Notes under the pieces: generated by a model
The model's input: only the letters and a program-made list of their open reading frames with translations
Told to the model about the DNA's origin: nothing
Databases searched by the model: none
Assembly: GCA_022575985.1 (NCBI GenBank)
Contig: JAKSXM010000137.1
Coordinates: 15,766,001-15,830,000 of the forward strand
Length of the DNA: 64,000 nt
DNA from: Anagrus nilaparvatae
Lineage: Eukaryota > Arthropoda > Insecta > Hymenoptera > Mymaridae
Direction: 5' to 3'
In this document: positions 38,246 through 51,010 of the stretch, one piece after another
Layout of the letters: each line of letters opens with the position of its first letter
How positions within the stretch are numbered: position 1 is the first letter of the stretch
Program-made: the position numbers and the translations under genes

Positions 38246-38276
38246 TTACCTGAAACAGAAAAAATGAGAAAAAAGA
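38246..38276 (-). promoter_or_regulatory. Putative recursive splice site (ratchet point) 2
   Basis: The minus strand has TTTTTTCTCATTTTTTCTG, then TTTCAG|GTAAATAC. The junction lies between 38250 and 38249. A long pyrimidine tract leads into an acceptor fused to a GTAAAT donor. Confidence 0.6.
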
Positions 38277-38490
38277 AAATTAGATTTTATTTAGCGATTC
38301 ATTTTTTAATTTTATATTAAAATAATTAGAAATTTAGTTTCTCAAGATTTTATTAATTTATGTGTAATATATTGTCTTTAGCCTAGAAGCATCTTAAATA
38401 CGTGAGTTTTACTATCTCTCGAAGTTTATGTGTGCATAATAAATAATCCAAACTGTTTTTGTTCTAAACACGTTTTACATTATATTAAAA

Positions 38491-38510
38491 ATTTGGTCCT
38501 TCGAGCCGGA
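38491..38510 (+). repeat. Short dispersed motif ATTTGGTCCTTCGAGYCGG, copy 2
   Basis: This is the plus-strand copy of the motif at 13319-13340 (minus). Confidence 0.5.
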
Positions 38511-40052
38511 TATTCACAGCGAGGATTTTCTCTGAATGACTTTAGAACATAAAATTTTTGTCATTTTTAAAACAATAATTATTATTTTGAATTAAAAACA
38601 AATAAGAAAAGAAGGAATTGTAAATACATTAAAAAATATAAAAGAAATAAATAAAAGCAGAACAGTAAATATTTTATGTCAGTAATCACTTTTCATTCCT
38701 TTTCATCAAGTTTTTCTTTAACTTTATATACAACCAAAAGTAACTTCTCATTCTATATCAAAGTTGTATGTTTTTTTGCATTGAATTAAAGGCGTTTCAT
38801 TATTTATTATTCAGTCCAGTGTTTCTGTGGTTTTATTCAATAGTATGTAAGCGCATTCAATATTCTAAAATGTACATTCTTAACAATATAAAAGATGAAC
38901 TTTTTTATTTTATTTTTCTTTTGTTTAAAAAAAAAATATCGACTTGTAGTTATGCTAATAACGAAATTCGAGATGAAAAATTTCTTTTTTCTTATTATAC
39001 AATGCAATACAAGATGCAGTAAAAAGTTTAAGTTAATTAATTTTACTTCAATATTTTTTTTTTACTGGATTTTTTTTTCAAATTTATTTTTTATGTACTT
39101 TTAAATAAATGTAATAAAATAAAAGACTTTAAAGTTCATTTTAATGTGACAAAAAAGTCATTTAAAGATTCTTTTTTTTCTTCAAAAGTAAACTTTTTAC
39201 TTGAGGCAAAAAAATTTATTGAATACTCGTAAAGAATAAGTAATTGGTTTAAATATTTAAAAAAGTTAATTATAATAAATAAAAAAGTAATACGTTAGTA
39301 CAAATTTCAGTTGAAAAAAACTAATAAAATTAAGTAGTTTTTATGCAAAAATATAATATTATGTACCGTAAGAAAAGATAATAATAAAAAATTTTTTAAG
39401 AGTTCGCTAAAAGAAAGTCCAATACGTCAGTAGAAAGAGTAATAAATCGTACCAGGTGTGCTAACAAATAAAAACAGAGTATAGAGCAAAAAAGATAATA
39501 ATCGATAAAAATTAAAGAAAATGATTTTTATGAAATAAATTTTTTTGTTATTTTAATTAAAATTTATTATATGACAATATCTTTTATCTGTGTGTGTGTG
39601 AGTGTAAAAAAAACTTTATTATTAAGATTTTTCATTAAAAAAGTTTATAGTGTATAATAAAGAGTTTACAGAAAAGATTAAAATATAGTATTATTCTGAA
39701 AAATTTTAGTCATTCAAAGTTGTCTTATAATAGTTGAATTCATTAGCACATTTTATTATTAAAGAACAAATTAATTCATGTTGAAAATTTAACTTTTTAT
39801 TTAATAATGATTTACGTTTAAGATTTTAATAAAAACTCTTATTATTTTAAATTAATTATAAAAGTTATAAGTTGAATAAAATTAAATCAAGTTTGAATAT
39901 TTAATAATTTTTAAAATTAAACTGCTGATATGCAAAAATTATAATCAGACTCTTAAATTATGTAATAAATGATTTTTTTTATAAAGCATTTTTAATTTTA
40001 GTATTAAATATCATAAATAAAATATTATTGATTATTTAAGTCACTGAATTTA
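38511..40052. other. AT-rich non-coding stretch
   Basis: No gene is seen. The overlapping frames at 38768-39104 are Phe/Ile/Lys-rich and have no recognisable domain. A short TG repeat lies near 39588-39604. Confidence 0.5.
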
Positions 40053-40069
40053 ACACTAGGTGGCGTTAC
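40053..40069 (+). promoter_or_regulatory. CTCF-like motif (plus strand)
   Basis: ACACTAGGTGGCGTTAC matches the insect CTCF core AGGTGGCG closely. It is on the opposite strand to the motif at 14970-14986. Confidence 0.4.
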
Positions 40070-40239
40070 GGAAATTCGCAAATGAAATGCCAGCGTGATT
40101 ATATATATAACTCTACTTTAAAATGAAATAAAACAGTGATTATATATTTTAGAAATTTATTAAATTATCAATAATATTTAAAAATATTTAAAAATTAAAC
40201 ATTTTAATAATTTTGTTTAAATAGAAATTAATTTTTTCT

Positions 40240-40860
40240 TGAGTTTTTATTTTAAAATATGATTAAATTCCATCATTTTAATTACTGGGCGAGCAGGAAT
40301 TTCTTCTTTGTGTGTTTTTAATAGTCCATTAAAATCTGGAGCTACAGCTTTGATGGGTTTGAGAAAACGTTTACTACTATTATTGAACAGATGATTGCTG
40401 TTTAAATTTTTTTACATAATTATCTGTTGGATCTTTTTTCAATTCGAGAATACCATTTTGCATAAAAAAATCATATGCTTTATTATTATATGATTATTCG
40501 CCTATGATTACCATTGTATCCCCTTTAACAGCTTTAGTAATAATTGCGTTGTTTTCTTTAAGTTTATTTCTGATGTTATTTATTATTTTAATTTCTTGAA
40601 AATATTTTGTTTTAATATTTTTGATATTATTATTATTTATGTTGTGGGTGTCCTTGTTGTTACCGTTAATTTGAGAGTTTAGTTTTTGGCTAATAATCCA
40701 TCATTTTGCTGAGTAGTCTAAATCAGCTATAATCTGCTCTTCAGATTGACATTTGCAGTTCTCAACTGATTCACGAGTGATTTTCATGACTAGCAAAATA
40801 GTAATGAATAACTTCATTACAAGATATCTTCATTTTTCCTCGGGCAAATAATTTTTTTTT
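40240..40860 (-). pseudogene. Second Penelope-like element fragment (RT N-terminal region)
   Basis: Minus-strand frames contain NNAIITKAVKGDTMVII (family pattern AIITKADKGNTVVIL, about 40546-40497). GLLKTHKEEIPARPVI (about 40325-40278) is the YGLPKxHKxxxPxRPIV finger motif. At least three in-frame stops and a frameshift near 40375-40385 separate them. The RT palm (YVDD) and GIY-YIG domains are absent, as are matching 5' and 3' ends, so this is an internal fragment. It is diverged from the 10-12 kb copy (KENNAIITKA versus KQNPYLIVTKA), suggesting a different lineage. Confidence 0.8.
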
Positions 40861-42452
40861 TGTCGGAATAATCGGTGTTTAAACTGTTTAATCATTAAAT
40901 AGGGTTAGAGTTCTAACTTAATTAAATAGAAATACTCGCTTTATCATATTTTTACACTTAATTTTCGAAAAACAAAAATAAATAAATAAAAGCAGTAATT
41001 CATCATATTTATCAAATAAAATATTTTCTTTTTAGCCAGAAGCCAAAATAAAGAGAAAACAAAAAATCAACAAATTGACTGTTATCAAATAATTTTCTGT
41101 TGAAATGGTATAAAAAATTTATATAAAAAAATTCACGAGTAAGAAATTTTATCGATTTTATTCGATTTTTCTTCACAATAATAATAATAATAAATTCAAG
41201 TAAGACGAACGACTATACAAGCAATAATATATTTATATAAATATCATGAAAAGAAGAAAACTATCGTAATTGACATAATTTATATATATATATTTTATCT
41301 TTATAAAAATTTATTATAGAAAGAAACATAAAAATTTGTCTATTAAATATGCGAAATGAGTGAAACATAAATTTAGAATCGAATGGTTGTGCATATAGGA
41401 CTAATAAACATGACATGAACATACACATAATTTTCGAAAATGAAATAACAATAATTTCAGTATACAATGTACATAATTGATAAACAGCTGAGCTATTATT
41501 ATCAAGAATTAATAGTTATATAAAATATAAAATAACAAAAATATGCCATTAAAATTTAACTATAAAATTTACATGAAAAACCTATAAAATTAAAATTGTC
41601 TCTATTTTCTTCAATGTAATATTCAATCACACGCGTCCACCTGAATAGTACGTTTCATAAAATCTAATTGAAATACACGAGGAAAACGGAACAAAATTCT
41701 CTTTTAATATATATAATAACTATATGCTATTAAATTCTATTTTGGTCCCAACACAGGAGCACAGTTATGTTACCTACATATATATACTTGCCATTATTTT
41801 AGACGGCCATTATTTCATTACCATTCGTCTCTCCTTCATATGCCCTCGTTTATTCATCTAGCTTTTCTTATTATTATATAAATTTTAAGTTTATGTCTTT
41901 CGGGGATAGTTGCTGAAAATTAGAATATTCTAGATTTATTTCATATTCAAAGCATATTTTTTGCTTCATTACACAACCCCTTAAGCCTGAGTTGGGCTAT
42001 TAAAAAATTCTATCCTTGTGTTTTTAAAATTTGAAACTTCAATTGATTGTTTAAAACCCATTAAATTAACATTATACTTTAAAAATATTTCATTAGTTAG
42101 CTATTAGGAAAATAGGAATGTAATACTTCTGAAGAGATTGCCGAATCGATTTTTACAGCAAAGCTTTCAAGATAAATCTCTATGATAAACAAAGAACTTT
42201 GGGATCTTGGAAGAAGAAATTAATGTTTTAATTCTAGTACTTCTAGTAATTTAGATTTAAAGTGGTACTTGAATTTTAGGTCTTTTACTGACAAGAGCTC
42301 CATTACGTAGCATTAGTATTAACGTATATTTTAAATTTTAAGATATGTTAAGTATATTCTATAACAACTATTTGGTATTCTCTTGAACTCACTTATGACG
42401 ATTCTTAATTCAGTATAACAATTTTAATAATTAATTATGTAATATTTATTTC
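40861..42452. other. AT-rich non-coding stretch
   Basis: No gene is seen. The 68-codon minus-strand frame at 41467-41261 is without a domain. There is an AAT-type microsatellite near 41177-41192. Confidence 0.5.
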
Positions 42453-42492
42453 AGTCCTGAAGAGGACTCAATTAAAGGCGAAACACAGACAA
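42453..42492 (+). ncRNA. Degenerate hammerhead-like / Penelope-tail motif
   Basis: CCTGAAGAGGACTC...GGCGAAACAC has the order CUGANGA - stem II - GAAAC found in hammerhead ribozymes. Such motifs are known in the terminal repeats of Penelope-like elements. Stem II here is imperfect, so activity is doubtful. No RT flanks it directly. Confidence 0.35.
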
Positions 42493-45400
42493 AATAATTT
42501 CTTAGTATTTTGGCCTTAAATCGACCAATTTTTGTTTAAAACAGATTTCTATACTTCAAACCCTACTAAACAAATTTTAATTTTAAGAAATTTTTTATTC
42601 AATTAATAAAAAAGTCATTTTTAAATTAAAAACTAGTAATAAAAAAAGTAAAAAAAAATTTAAGCGCAGTGATAATATAAACTTTATTATAACACAAAAT
42701 AAAGTAATTATATTAATTAATTTAATAAACTTATACTTAAAACCATAAAAAAATAGCAAAATTTTATTAGGTATATATGCGAATATAAAAAAAGTTTATA
42801 TTAAATATAAATGAAATGACCTAAATTAGAAAAGTTTTATAGTACAATATAAAACAATGCACACTATGAGTTTTATATATCTCAGTCATAAAATTATTGT
42901 TAATAATAATCATTAAAGATATAACAATAATAATAATTCAGAATTGAATTGCCAACACAGTACAGGACAAATTTTTTTATTTATTTCATTCGATAATATA
43001 TATCTTTACTATTTTAAATCATACGTAATTTTTTTTTATTACACTATTAACATTAGTTAAATACACGTGTTTAACCTACATACGTTCACAATTATTTTAA
43101 ATAATCAGCTTGTTCGATAAAATTAAATTATTGTAATAAAACCTGCGTTTAAAAAGTAATTATAATAATTGTTAATTTAAAAAAAAAATGCAATACACAT
43201 AAAAATGATTAATTAAATAATATAAGTAACATAACCTTAAAATTATGTATGTTTTTTGTACAATATTATAATAACAGTTTAAAAATAAAAAAATGATTAA
43301 TAACTATAATAAAATTAGAAAAAAAATTTTTTTCTTGTTTCAATCATATCTCACGCAAAGCATATGATATTAACGTTATTGTATAAAGCTTTGATAGAAA
43401 CAGTTAATATAACTTATATTATAATTATGACTTTAAAGAGATTCGAGATGTTATGTACTCATTGTCAATTTATTAATTTAATTATTATTATAATTAAATA
43501 TTATATTCTCATAGGATTTTCACGTGCAATTATATGATTGATATATTTATCGATCGATAGTAATAATATGCAAGGATTAATTTAGCAAGTCTTCTATGTC
43601 TCTAATATTATTTTACTATGAGTTTATAGCGATTTGTTGTTTTATTGATAAATAAATTAAATATAACTGATTTTGGTTGAAAAATGAATTTGGTTGGTTT
43701 TTTTAAAATCTTTTCAGAGCTATGTTTGACGTAATTTTAGTACCAGTAAATTGTTGTAATTTTTTCTAATTTACAAGCAGTGCTTTGTATTTTATTTGTC
43801 CTTGATTTGTAATCATTCAAGAGATTCTTGTGACATTGTAGCGTTAGTTTAAGATCGTTTATCTCATTTACTATCAATTTAAAACTATATTTATAATATC
43901 ATAGCAAATTGACAGACATCCCAGTCATAAATTGAACTTCAAGCATTTGTTTTTCCAGGAAATGACAATTTTTTTAAAAAGTATTGGTACATTAATAAAA
44001 TTTGCTTCTTGAAAGCGGAATTCCGAGGGTTATAAATGGATTATTTTTCAGTGTATCTTTGTACGAGATACAGTTATCATTTTCGCCGTAATGAACTTCT
44101 TATTTTGTGAACTTCTTATTTTGGCGAATTTTAAACGGGTTTTTTCACAAAAAGGGCTAAGAACACATTCCGTTAGTAAATTGGTTCGAAATTTGTTGTT
44201 TTCTGCCCTAATTATATGAAAAATTTTTAACGCTCAGCTACATAAATTTTGTTTTGCCCTCCTAGGCGTAAAACTTGACACGAAATTTTCTGCACTCGTT
44301 GTACGCCTAGACGGGCAATAAATATTGTAACCACTTTGGGCATAAAATATTCTTTAGCCAAATTTTTTTTTTTTTCGTGTACTTTACTACTCCAATAAAA
44401 TTTTAAAATTAACAACCAGTCTAATGCACATTTTATTTATTCATTAAACAAATGCCTATACAAACAAAAATTTATTTAAAAAAAAGTTCATATTATTAAA
44501 TCTAGAATATATACATGGAGTACATTACAGAAAATAATAAACCTTAAATTTAACCATTTATTACAGCAATAAATTTTAATACCGTATTAATACTACTACC
44601 GTATAATAATTTCTGTCTATATTATGTTTACATTTTGACAATTGTCGTCCTTTTTGTAAATTAAGTATACCGATAATAATAATAACGGTTTCAGGCAATA
44701 ATTCACTTATATATATGTGACTTTCCTCGGCCATTGCATTTTACAACTGGTTGTTATTCGCATGGTGCATATATAAAGTTCATATACTGTGTAATGAGGT
44801 TATTCACGGAATATATATAGGTTATTGACTTCCCCTTTTTTTTAATATACATATTTTTTTTATCAATTTTATATGTCTATGGTTTTACATTTTATCATAA
44901 AAATTTTTTTTTTACTCGTGAGAAATTAATTATTTAATACATTATTTTATATAAATGACAATTTAAGTCAAAAAATTTATTTGAATATTTATAATACCGT
45001 TAAAAAAGATATTAATCAACAAGTAATTCGTTATACCCTTATAACTTTAAGGAATCTTGTAATAATTGAAATAAAAATGCTAAAAAAAAAGAAAAATGTC
45101 AGTTTTATTATTTATCGCAATACTGTCAGCTGCAAAAAAAATTATTTATCAACATGTACACGTAAATAAAAGGGCGCATATAAAAAATTTGTGTAATATG
45201 TCACTTATATAAAATGCGCTGCAATAATTATCCTATAAATGAATGTAATTACCATTTTTTTTTTAAAGTCGAGTTAAATAGCGATGGATGAATTAAAAAA
45301 ATAAACAAATATAAGTAAAAAAAAAAAAGTAAAGTGTAATACATTTTTTAACAACAATGTTATACACGATGCATAAAATTAAAATAGTTGAAAATAAAAA

Positions 45401-46204
45401 AAGAGAAGAAAATTTATAATTAAAAACATAAAGTTTACTCACGCAATAGATATTTATCTTTTAAGCATTTACGCCAGCGTGCTTTTTACATATTGGCTTT
45501 CCGCTAAAACTTTATTACTAGTACAGACTATTTCTACACGCATGTGTATAATACTATGTAAGTTTTTTAATCGGACGTATCAGCTTTTAGTACTTATAAT
45601 AATAATTAAAGTCCAGGAAATGAATTTTAAATATATGTACAATTTTACCTATTTAATGTAATCAGACAGTTTAGTTAAAAGAAAATGAACCTAGTGTACT
45701 GGTTCACTTGTTAATGGATTCTTTATAAATAAAGATTAAAATATATATATATGAGTTTTATCACATACTAAAAAATTTATCTGCAGGATACCTACTGCTA
45801 AATGCATTAATTTTTATTTGAATTATTATGATAAACTATTTTTTTAATTATTTTAATCTACAACTAATAGCAGAATGAGATTCTCATGACGCTTTTTCTT
45901 ACAAGTTGTTAAATTACATTGATAATATTAGTAATTTATCAATGTCTCTTTTTATAGCAAATTAATTTTATTTTTATCGACTGATAAAAACTGGTTTTTA
46001 AGCAATTAAATGCTATTTCAATTAGGGCTTAAGGCAGGGGGCTGAGGACGAAATTCAACTTTTCTGAATAGCAAATTTATTATTCAAATTTTTTTTTCTC
46101 GAAAATCGTTCGAAATGGATTCAAAACGTACTTTTATCATTCTGAATCGTTCTGAATAGTACTAAAAGCTCATAAAAAATTTATGAAAACTGAATGACTA
46201 GAAC
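42493..46204. other. AT-rich non-coding stretch
   Basis: No gene is seen. The part at 43985-44420 is less AT-rich, with a tandem GAACTTCTTATTTT pair (44094-44125) and the hairpin at 44252-44320. It may be an old transposon remnant. Confidence 0.5.
44252..44320. repeat. Short inverted repeat / hairpin
   Basis: TTTTGCCCTCCTAGGCGTA pairs with TACGCCTAGACGGGCAATAA across a 31-nt loop. The stem is about 18 bp with one or two mismatches. Confidence 0.6.
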
Positions 46205-46490
46205 AAAAGGATTACAAGTTATGTGGGTGTAAAGCTTGTGGTGTAGTTTTAATATTCTGCTTCTTAGATTATATGAGTGTAAAGCTTGACATCTAATTTT
46301 ATTTTACTAACTTCTTAGTTTATGCGGTTATAAGGCTTGATGTGTAGTTTTTCTATTCGGCTTCCTCAGGTTATGTGGGTGTAAGGCTTAATGTATATTT
46401 CTTTTACGAACTTCTTAGGTAATGTGGATTTAAGGCTGGTTATGTAGTTTTTCTATTTTACTTTTTGTAGTTTTCCCTATTGAGTTTTTC
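46205..46490 (+). repeat. 50-bp tandem repeat, about 5 copies
   Basis: TTATGTGGGTGTAAGGCTTG and variants start at about 46219, 46269, 46320, 46371 and 46420, separated by TAGTTTTTCTATT...CTTCTTAGG. Copies are moderately diverged. A single reverse copy lies at 15118-15151. Confidence 0.8.
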
Positions 46491-49276
46491 AATTTTCTGT
46501 ATTAAATTAACTCTCTCTTGGGTTGAATTATAATAAGAACAGAATCTGGAGTTATGAATAAATAACATTTTTTTACAAATAACATTCACTTTTGGAACCA
46601 ATTTGTGAGTAAAAGTTATAGCGAACTTATTTAGTTAAATTAAAATCTGTTAACACGTTATTTGACTCATAGCTTTTACAATATTTTCGCGCATTTTAGG
46701 TTTAGTTCTAGGGGAAATAAAAAGATTGTTTATTTTTTGATCCTTGAAAAAGATAATTTTTATTAGAAAGGGGATTTTTCGTGATAAATCTTTATATTTA
46801 GAGTGAAAAAATATGATAAAAACTTTATTACCTAACATATATCAAGAATTTTCAAGAAATATGCTGGGGGGCAATTGCTTAAAGCATTCGCCTGTTATAA
46901 TAATTAAATAGTTAGGATGGTCACTCTTTGACTGTTCATCATTTCTCAAAATTTTTTAAAAATATTTTTGAAAAATCTCAATAAATACATTAAAAACAAA
47001 AATGACAATAAAATAAAATATTTATATTTTGATTAAATCACTTTAAAAGTTGAATAGCTTGAAATATATACAAAAGTTAATGTGAAGTATATGTAATAAG
47101 ATTTATTCTGACACCTTTTCAAAGATTTGTCGAAATACATACATAAAAGATTCCTAAGATATGTCAACTTTAAAGTAAATGTAAATGCACACATATAGAA
47201 ACGTGTATCAGCATATGCAGATTTCCGTTCAAGTTTCACTGACAAATTTTCTATCTCTGCACCCTTTTATGTTAAATACTTGATGTTTGTTGGAAGCTTT
47301 AAAAGTTACGATATTATTCATTCAATTTTTTTTTTTATTTACTTAAAAATAAAATTGTATAATTAACCTGATAAAAATTTAAGATAGACGTCAATATAAA
47401 TTTTTACAAGCTTTCTTGTTATCAAAAAATAAAGTAATTGATTGACATTTAAGATTAGCTTGGATATATAAAATACGTTCATATTGAGTGAAAAATTAGA
47501 CAATTTTATTGATCATAGGAACAGTTTTATTATAAAACATATTTTTAGTTTATAAAAGGGCGAGTGTCTTGAAAGATTATTTCTCGTGCAAATAAAATAG
47601 TCACGCAAACATTTAACGTCGAAAAATTAGTTTTCCCTAAAAAAAATAAAGGGGTTTTAATATTATACTTTAATAAATTATACTTTTTTTAATTTTATTA
47701 AAAAGTTTTTATTTATATTATTTTAAGTAAGGAATAATTTTAATAGAATATTTGAAGAAAAAATTGTTACTTTGTAATATAAAATCTATAGTTTTTACGT
47801 GACTTGATTTTTTTACACTTTTAATTATCTAAATAACAAGTTTTTTATATAAATAAAGGAATGTAAAAATAATAACTTTGGATAATACAATTTAAAATAA
47901 AATTCTTATCACGTCTGTTAAATTAAATTTACAAAAACCAAATGATTTATCTGAAAAATGTATAGAAAAAAAAAATTTCAGTGTAATAAATTATCTAATA
48001 AACATTATTTTTACCCCTTTTTTTTGTAGGTTAAATAACAATTAAAAATAACAAACGAGATATAATCCTTAGTTTGACAAATTTATACACAAATACAATA
48101 CCATAAGATGATTAAGCATAGAGAACAGCTGACTAAAAAAAATTATCAACGCTAGAGGGTTAAAAAAAAAGTATGAGGGTACATTGTAATATTTTTTTTT
48201 TGAAGTTACATGAGATAACAAAAAATTTTTTAGGTACAAAAAAAATAAATATTAACAGAGTGTGTGTGTAAATTTTTTTGTCAATTGAATAGAAATTAAT
48301 TTACATAAATTTTGACAATGACAAATTGAAATAAATAAAATTAATGATATTGGAATTTAAATTTAAAAATATAATCAATAAAAAAAGTAACTCTGCTAAA
48401 TCAAGATAGAATGAAAATAAATATATCCAAATTGAAAAAGAATTAAAAGTAATCTCAATCAAATTCTCATTTATAATAAAACTCTTTGTTTTTTAGTATT
48501 AAACAATGAATGAGAAAGTTAATAAAAAATTCAATTATATTTTTTAAATATAAGATTAAAAGTATTTTAGATTAAATATAAATAACTATTTTTTACTTCT
48601 GTGTTAAAAAACAAAGGAAAATTTACGAAGGATTGTGTATGGTGCATTTTAAAAAAATAAATTTTTTTAATCGTATTTATAGAATTATGGAGAAGTTCGT
48701 GATATTTTAAAGATTTCTTTGAAAATAGCCTGAAGTACTTTAGGAAGAATCAAAACTAGGTCAAAATTATTTCAATTAAAAGCAGCATAACTCATGAATC
48801 GCTTCAGGTTTTCTTCTAAGAGTCCATAACTTCGAGCTAATGTAAAGTTGAATTAGTAATTTCCAAATAAATATTAGTTTGGTTAATGTCTCTAAGTAAC
48901 TTCGAAATCAAACGATTTTATATGAAACCCCCCAGATACTTAAAATAAATAAATTAAAAAATGAATAAATCTAAATTATCAATTCAAATCACATTGCTTC
49001 AGCTAACACAACAAGAAAAAACAGTAATAAAACAAGTATTTTATTAAATAATGAAAAAAAAAAATTGCAAACTATTTTTTTTTAATAATATTAAACCAGA
49101 AGAAGATAAAGTAAAAAAAGGTGAAGAGTGATATAGCTAAAAGTGAATGGTTTCTTGATTGGCTACTCAAGAAACTAATAAAAAGTACTTTACGTGCTAG
49201 TGTTACTGAAGAGTCCAAAGTGTATTATTTTATTTGTGTATACTTTGAAATAAAAAAAACTTGTAAAACATTCATA
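46491..49276. other. AT-rich non-coding stretch
   Basis: No gene is seen. The small frames at 46650-46838 and 47033-47245 (minus) are without a domain. Confidence 0.55.
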
Positions 49277-49678
49277 AGGCTGAGTCTACGTAAGCGTTTG
49301 TATACGAATTCGCATGCAAATATTTGCATCGTGCCAACCTATGCTTATTTTAATAATACCGAGCGATCCCTCTAGTGCGATAATTAAAGCGCGAAAATTC
49401 AAAATTTAAATAAATCTAAAAACCTAAGTGGTTAAAATTATTAAATTTTTAAAAAATTTATTTAAAAATAAACTTAAAATAAAGTAAAATGGTTTTATAA
49501 ACAATAATTTTTTAAAAATTAAACTATTTAACAAGTTTATTACCTTTCGTTTTATTTAAAATTTGAATTTTCGCGCCATTCATCGCGGACTATAATTATT
49601 TTTTTTCTCTGCATAGGTTGGCACGATGCAAATATTTGCATGCGAATTCGTATACAAACGCTTACGTAGATTGCGCCT
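49277..49678. mobile_element. Foldback MITE with AGGC...TCTACGTAAGCG ends
   Basis: Outer arms of about 75 bp are almost perfect. TCTACGTAAGCGTTTGTATA and CGAATTCGCATGCAAATATT on the left pair with their complements on the right, and TGGCACGATGC and GCATCGTGCCA also pair. An inner pair, GCGCGAAAATTCAAA and TTTGAATTTTCGCGC, extends the stem. The interior is non-coding. Confidence 0.85.
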
Positions 49679-51010
49679 AAAAAAAAAGAGGAAGAATAAT
49701 AAGCAAAAACATGTAATTTTTTTTTTGTAGTGAGAGCAGAGTAGAAGAGACATTATTTATTTTTTCATTTCCTATAAGCTTTAATAGTTTTAACTAGAAA
49801 ACAAGACAAGACAAAAAAAAACAATAAGATTTTATTATAATAATAATAATACAAATTTTTTTTTCGATAAAAAGCAATTTACGTATTTTCCGTTCGCAAA
49901 TGTAAAACATGCAAAAATATAAAAAGGAACGAAAAAAAAATAAGAAGAAGAAGCTTTCGATGTTGTATTAGTAAAAAAAAAAATAGAAGAGCTTAGTAGC
50001 TTAAAAAGCTATAATAAAAACATTTAAGTAAATAGGTTTTTCTGTATTATTATTTTTTTGGTGTATTTAAAAAATAAGAATGACAAAATTTAATGTTAGA
50101 AGAGAAATTAAGATAAATATTTAAAAAGGGTTTAACATTTTTTGCACTTTTTTGTTGTTGAATTTTTAATGTGAATATCATCAAAATGATATCAAGTTAT
50201 TTTCAATTATTTATGATTTACAAGTCACGTGATGCATAAACACTTTCTAAAATTACATACTTGAATTTTCACACAAAGTAATTAAGGGTCTTGATTGTAG
50301 ATAGACGAAATAGAGCCTTTGCTTTATCTTGTTTCACGTTAAGAAAAACCTTTATTACAAGACAAGGTTGATAATAAAATTTGCTTGTAATATAGAGAAT
50401 GCGGGATGGTAGTTACTGAATTTTCGTGTAATTAATAAGGGGAAAGGAGTATACAGAAATAGGACGTAATTTTATCTGTGCATTAATTTTGGATGCGTTT
50501 AAAATTGATGGCAGGTTTACTGTATTTATTTAAAATACAACTAACTGCTTTATTTTTAACAATTTATTCAAAATTGATTCATCAGATTGAGAAATGAAAT
50601 GAAAATATAATAAATCACTTAAGGTGTGTCTAAATTTTCTTAACAAGAGATTGCTTCAAATCTAGTAAATAACAATCGATTGCGCAGTATTAGAACAAGA
50701 AACTTGATGTAACATAATGAATTTACAAAAAAAAAGTTAAAATAAATTAATATTTAATAAAATAAGTTACTCAAGCATGAAACATCAGTAATTAGAGATA
50801 AGAATAATACTGAAAATAAGAAGAAAATTAATATTTAATTAATTTATAATTCAATGAGCAAGATGAATATAATTTTTAATTGTTAAATTTTAGGGAAGAG
50901 TTTAGTGCGGTTGGTGAATTTTTTAAATTAAATCAAGTACAAAAATTGCTTAGTCCAATCTTTGTTAAAAATAAACAATGAAATTGAAGAGCTTGAATTT
51001 AGTTCTATTA
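49679..51010. other. AT-rich non-coding stretch
   Basis: Nothing is recognised beyond an AAT microsatellite near 49838-49852. Confidence 0.55.

Noticed and set aside
42110..42150. GAAGAGATTGCCGAATCG considered as a second ribozyme-like motif
   Set aside because: It lacks the CUGANGA...GAAAC core order.
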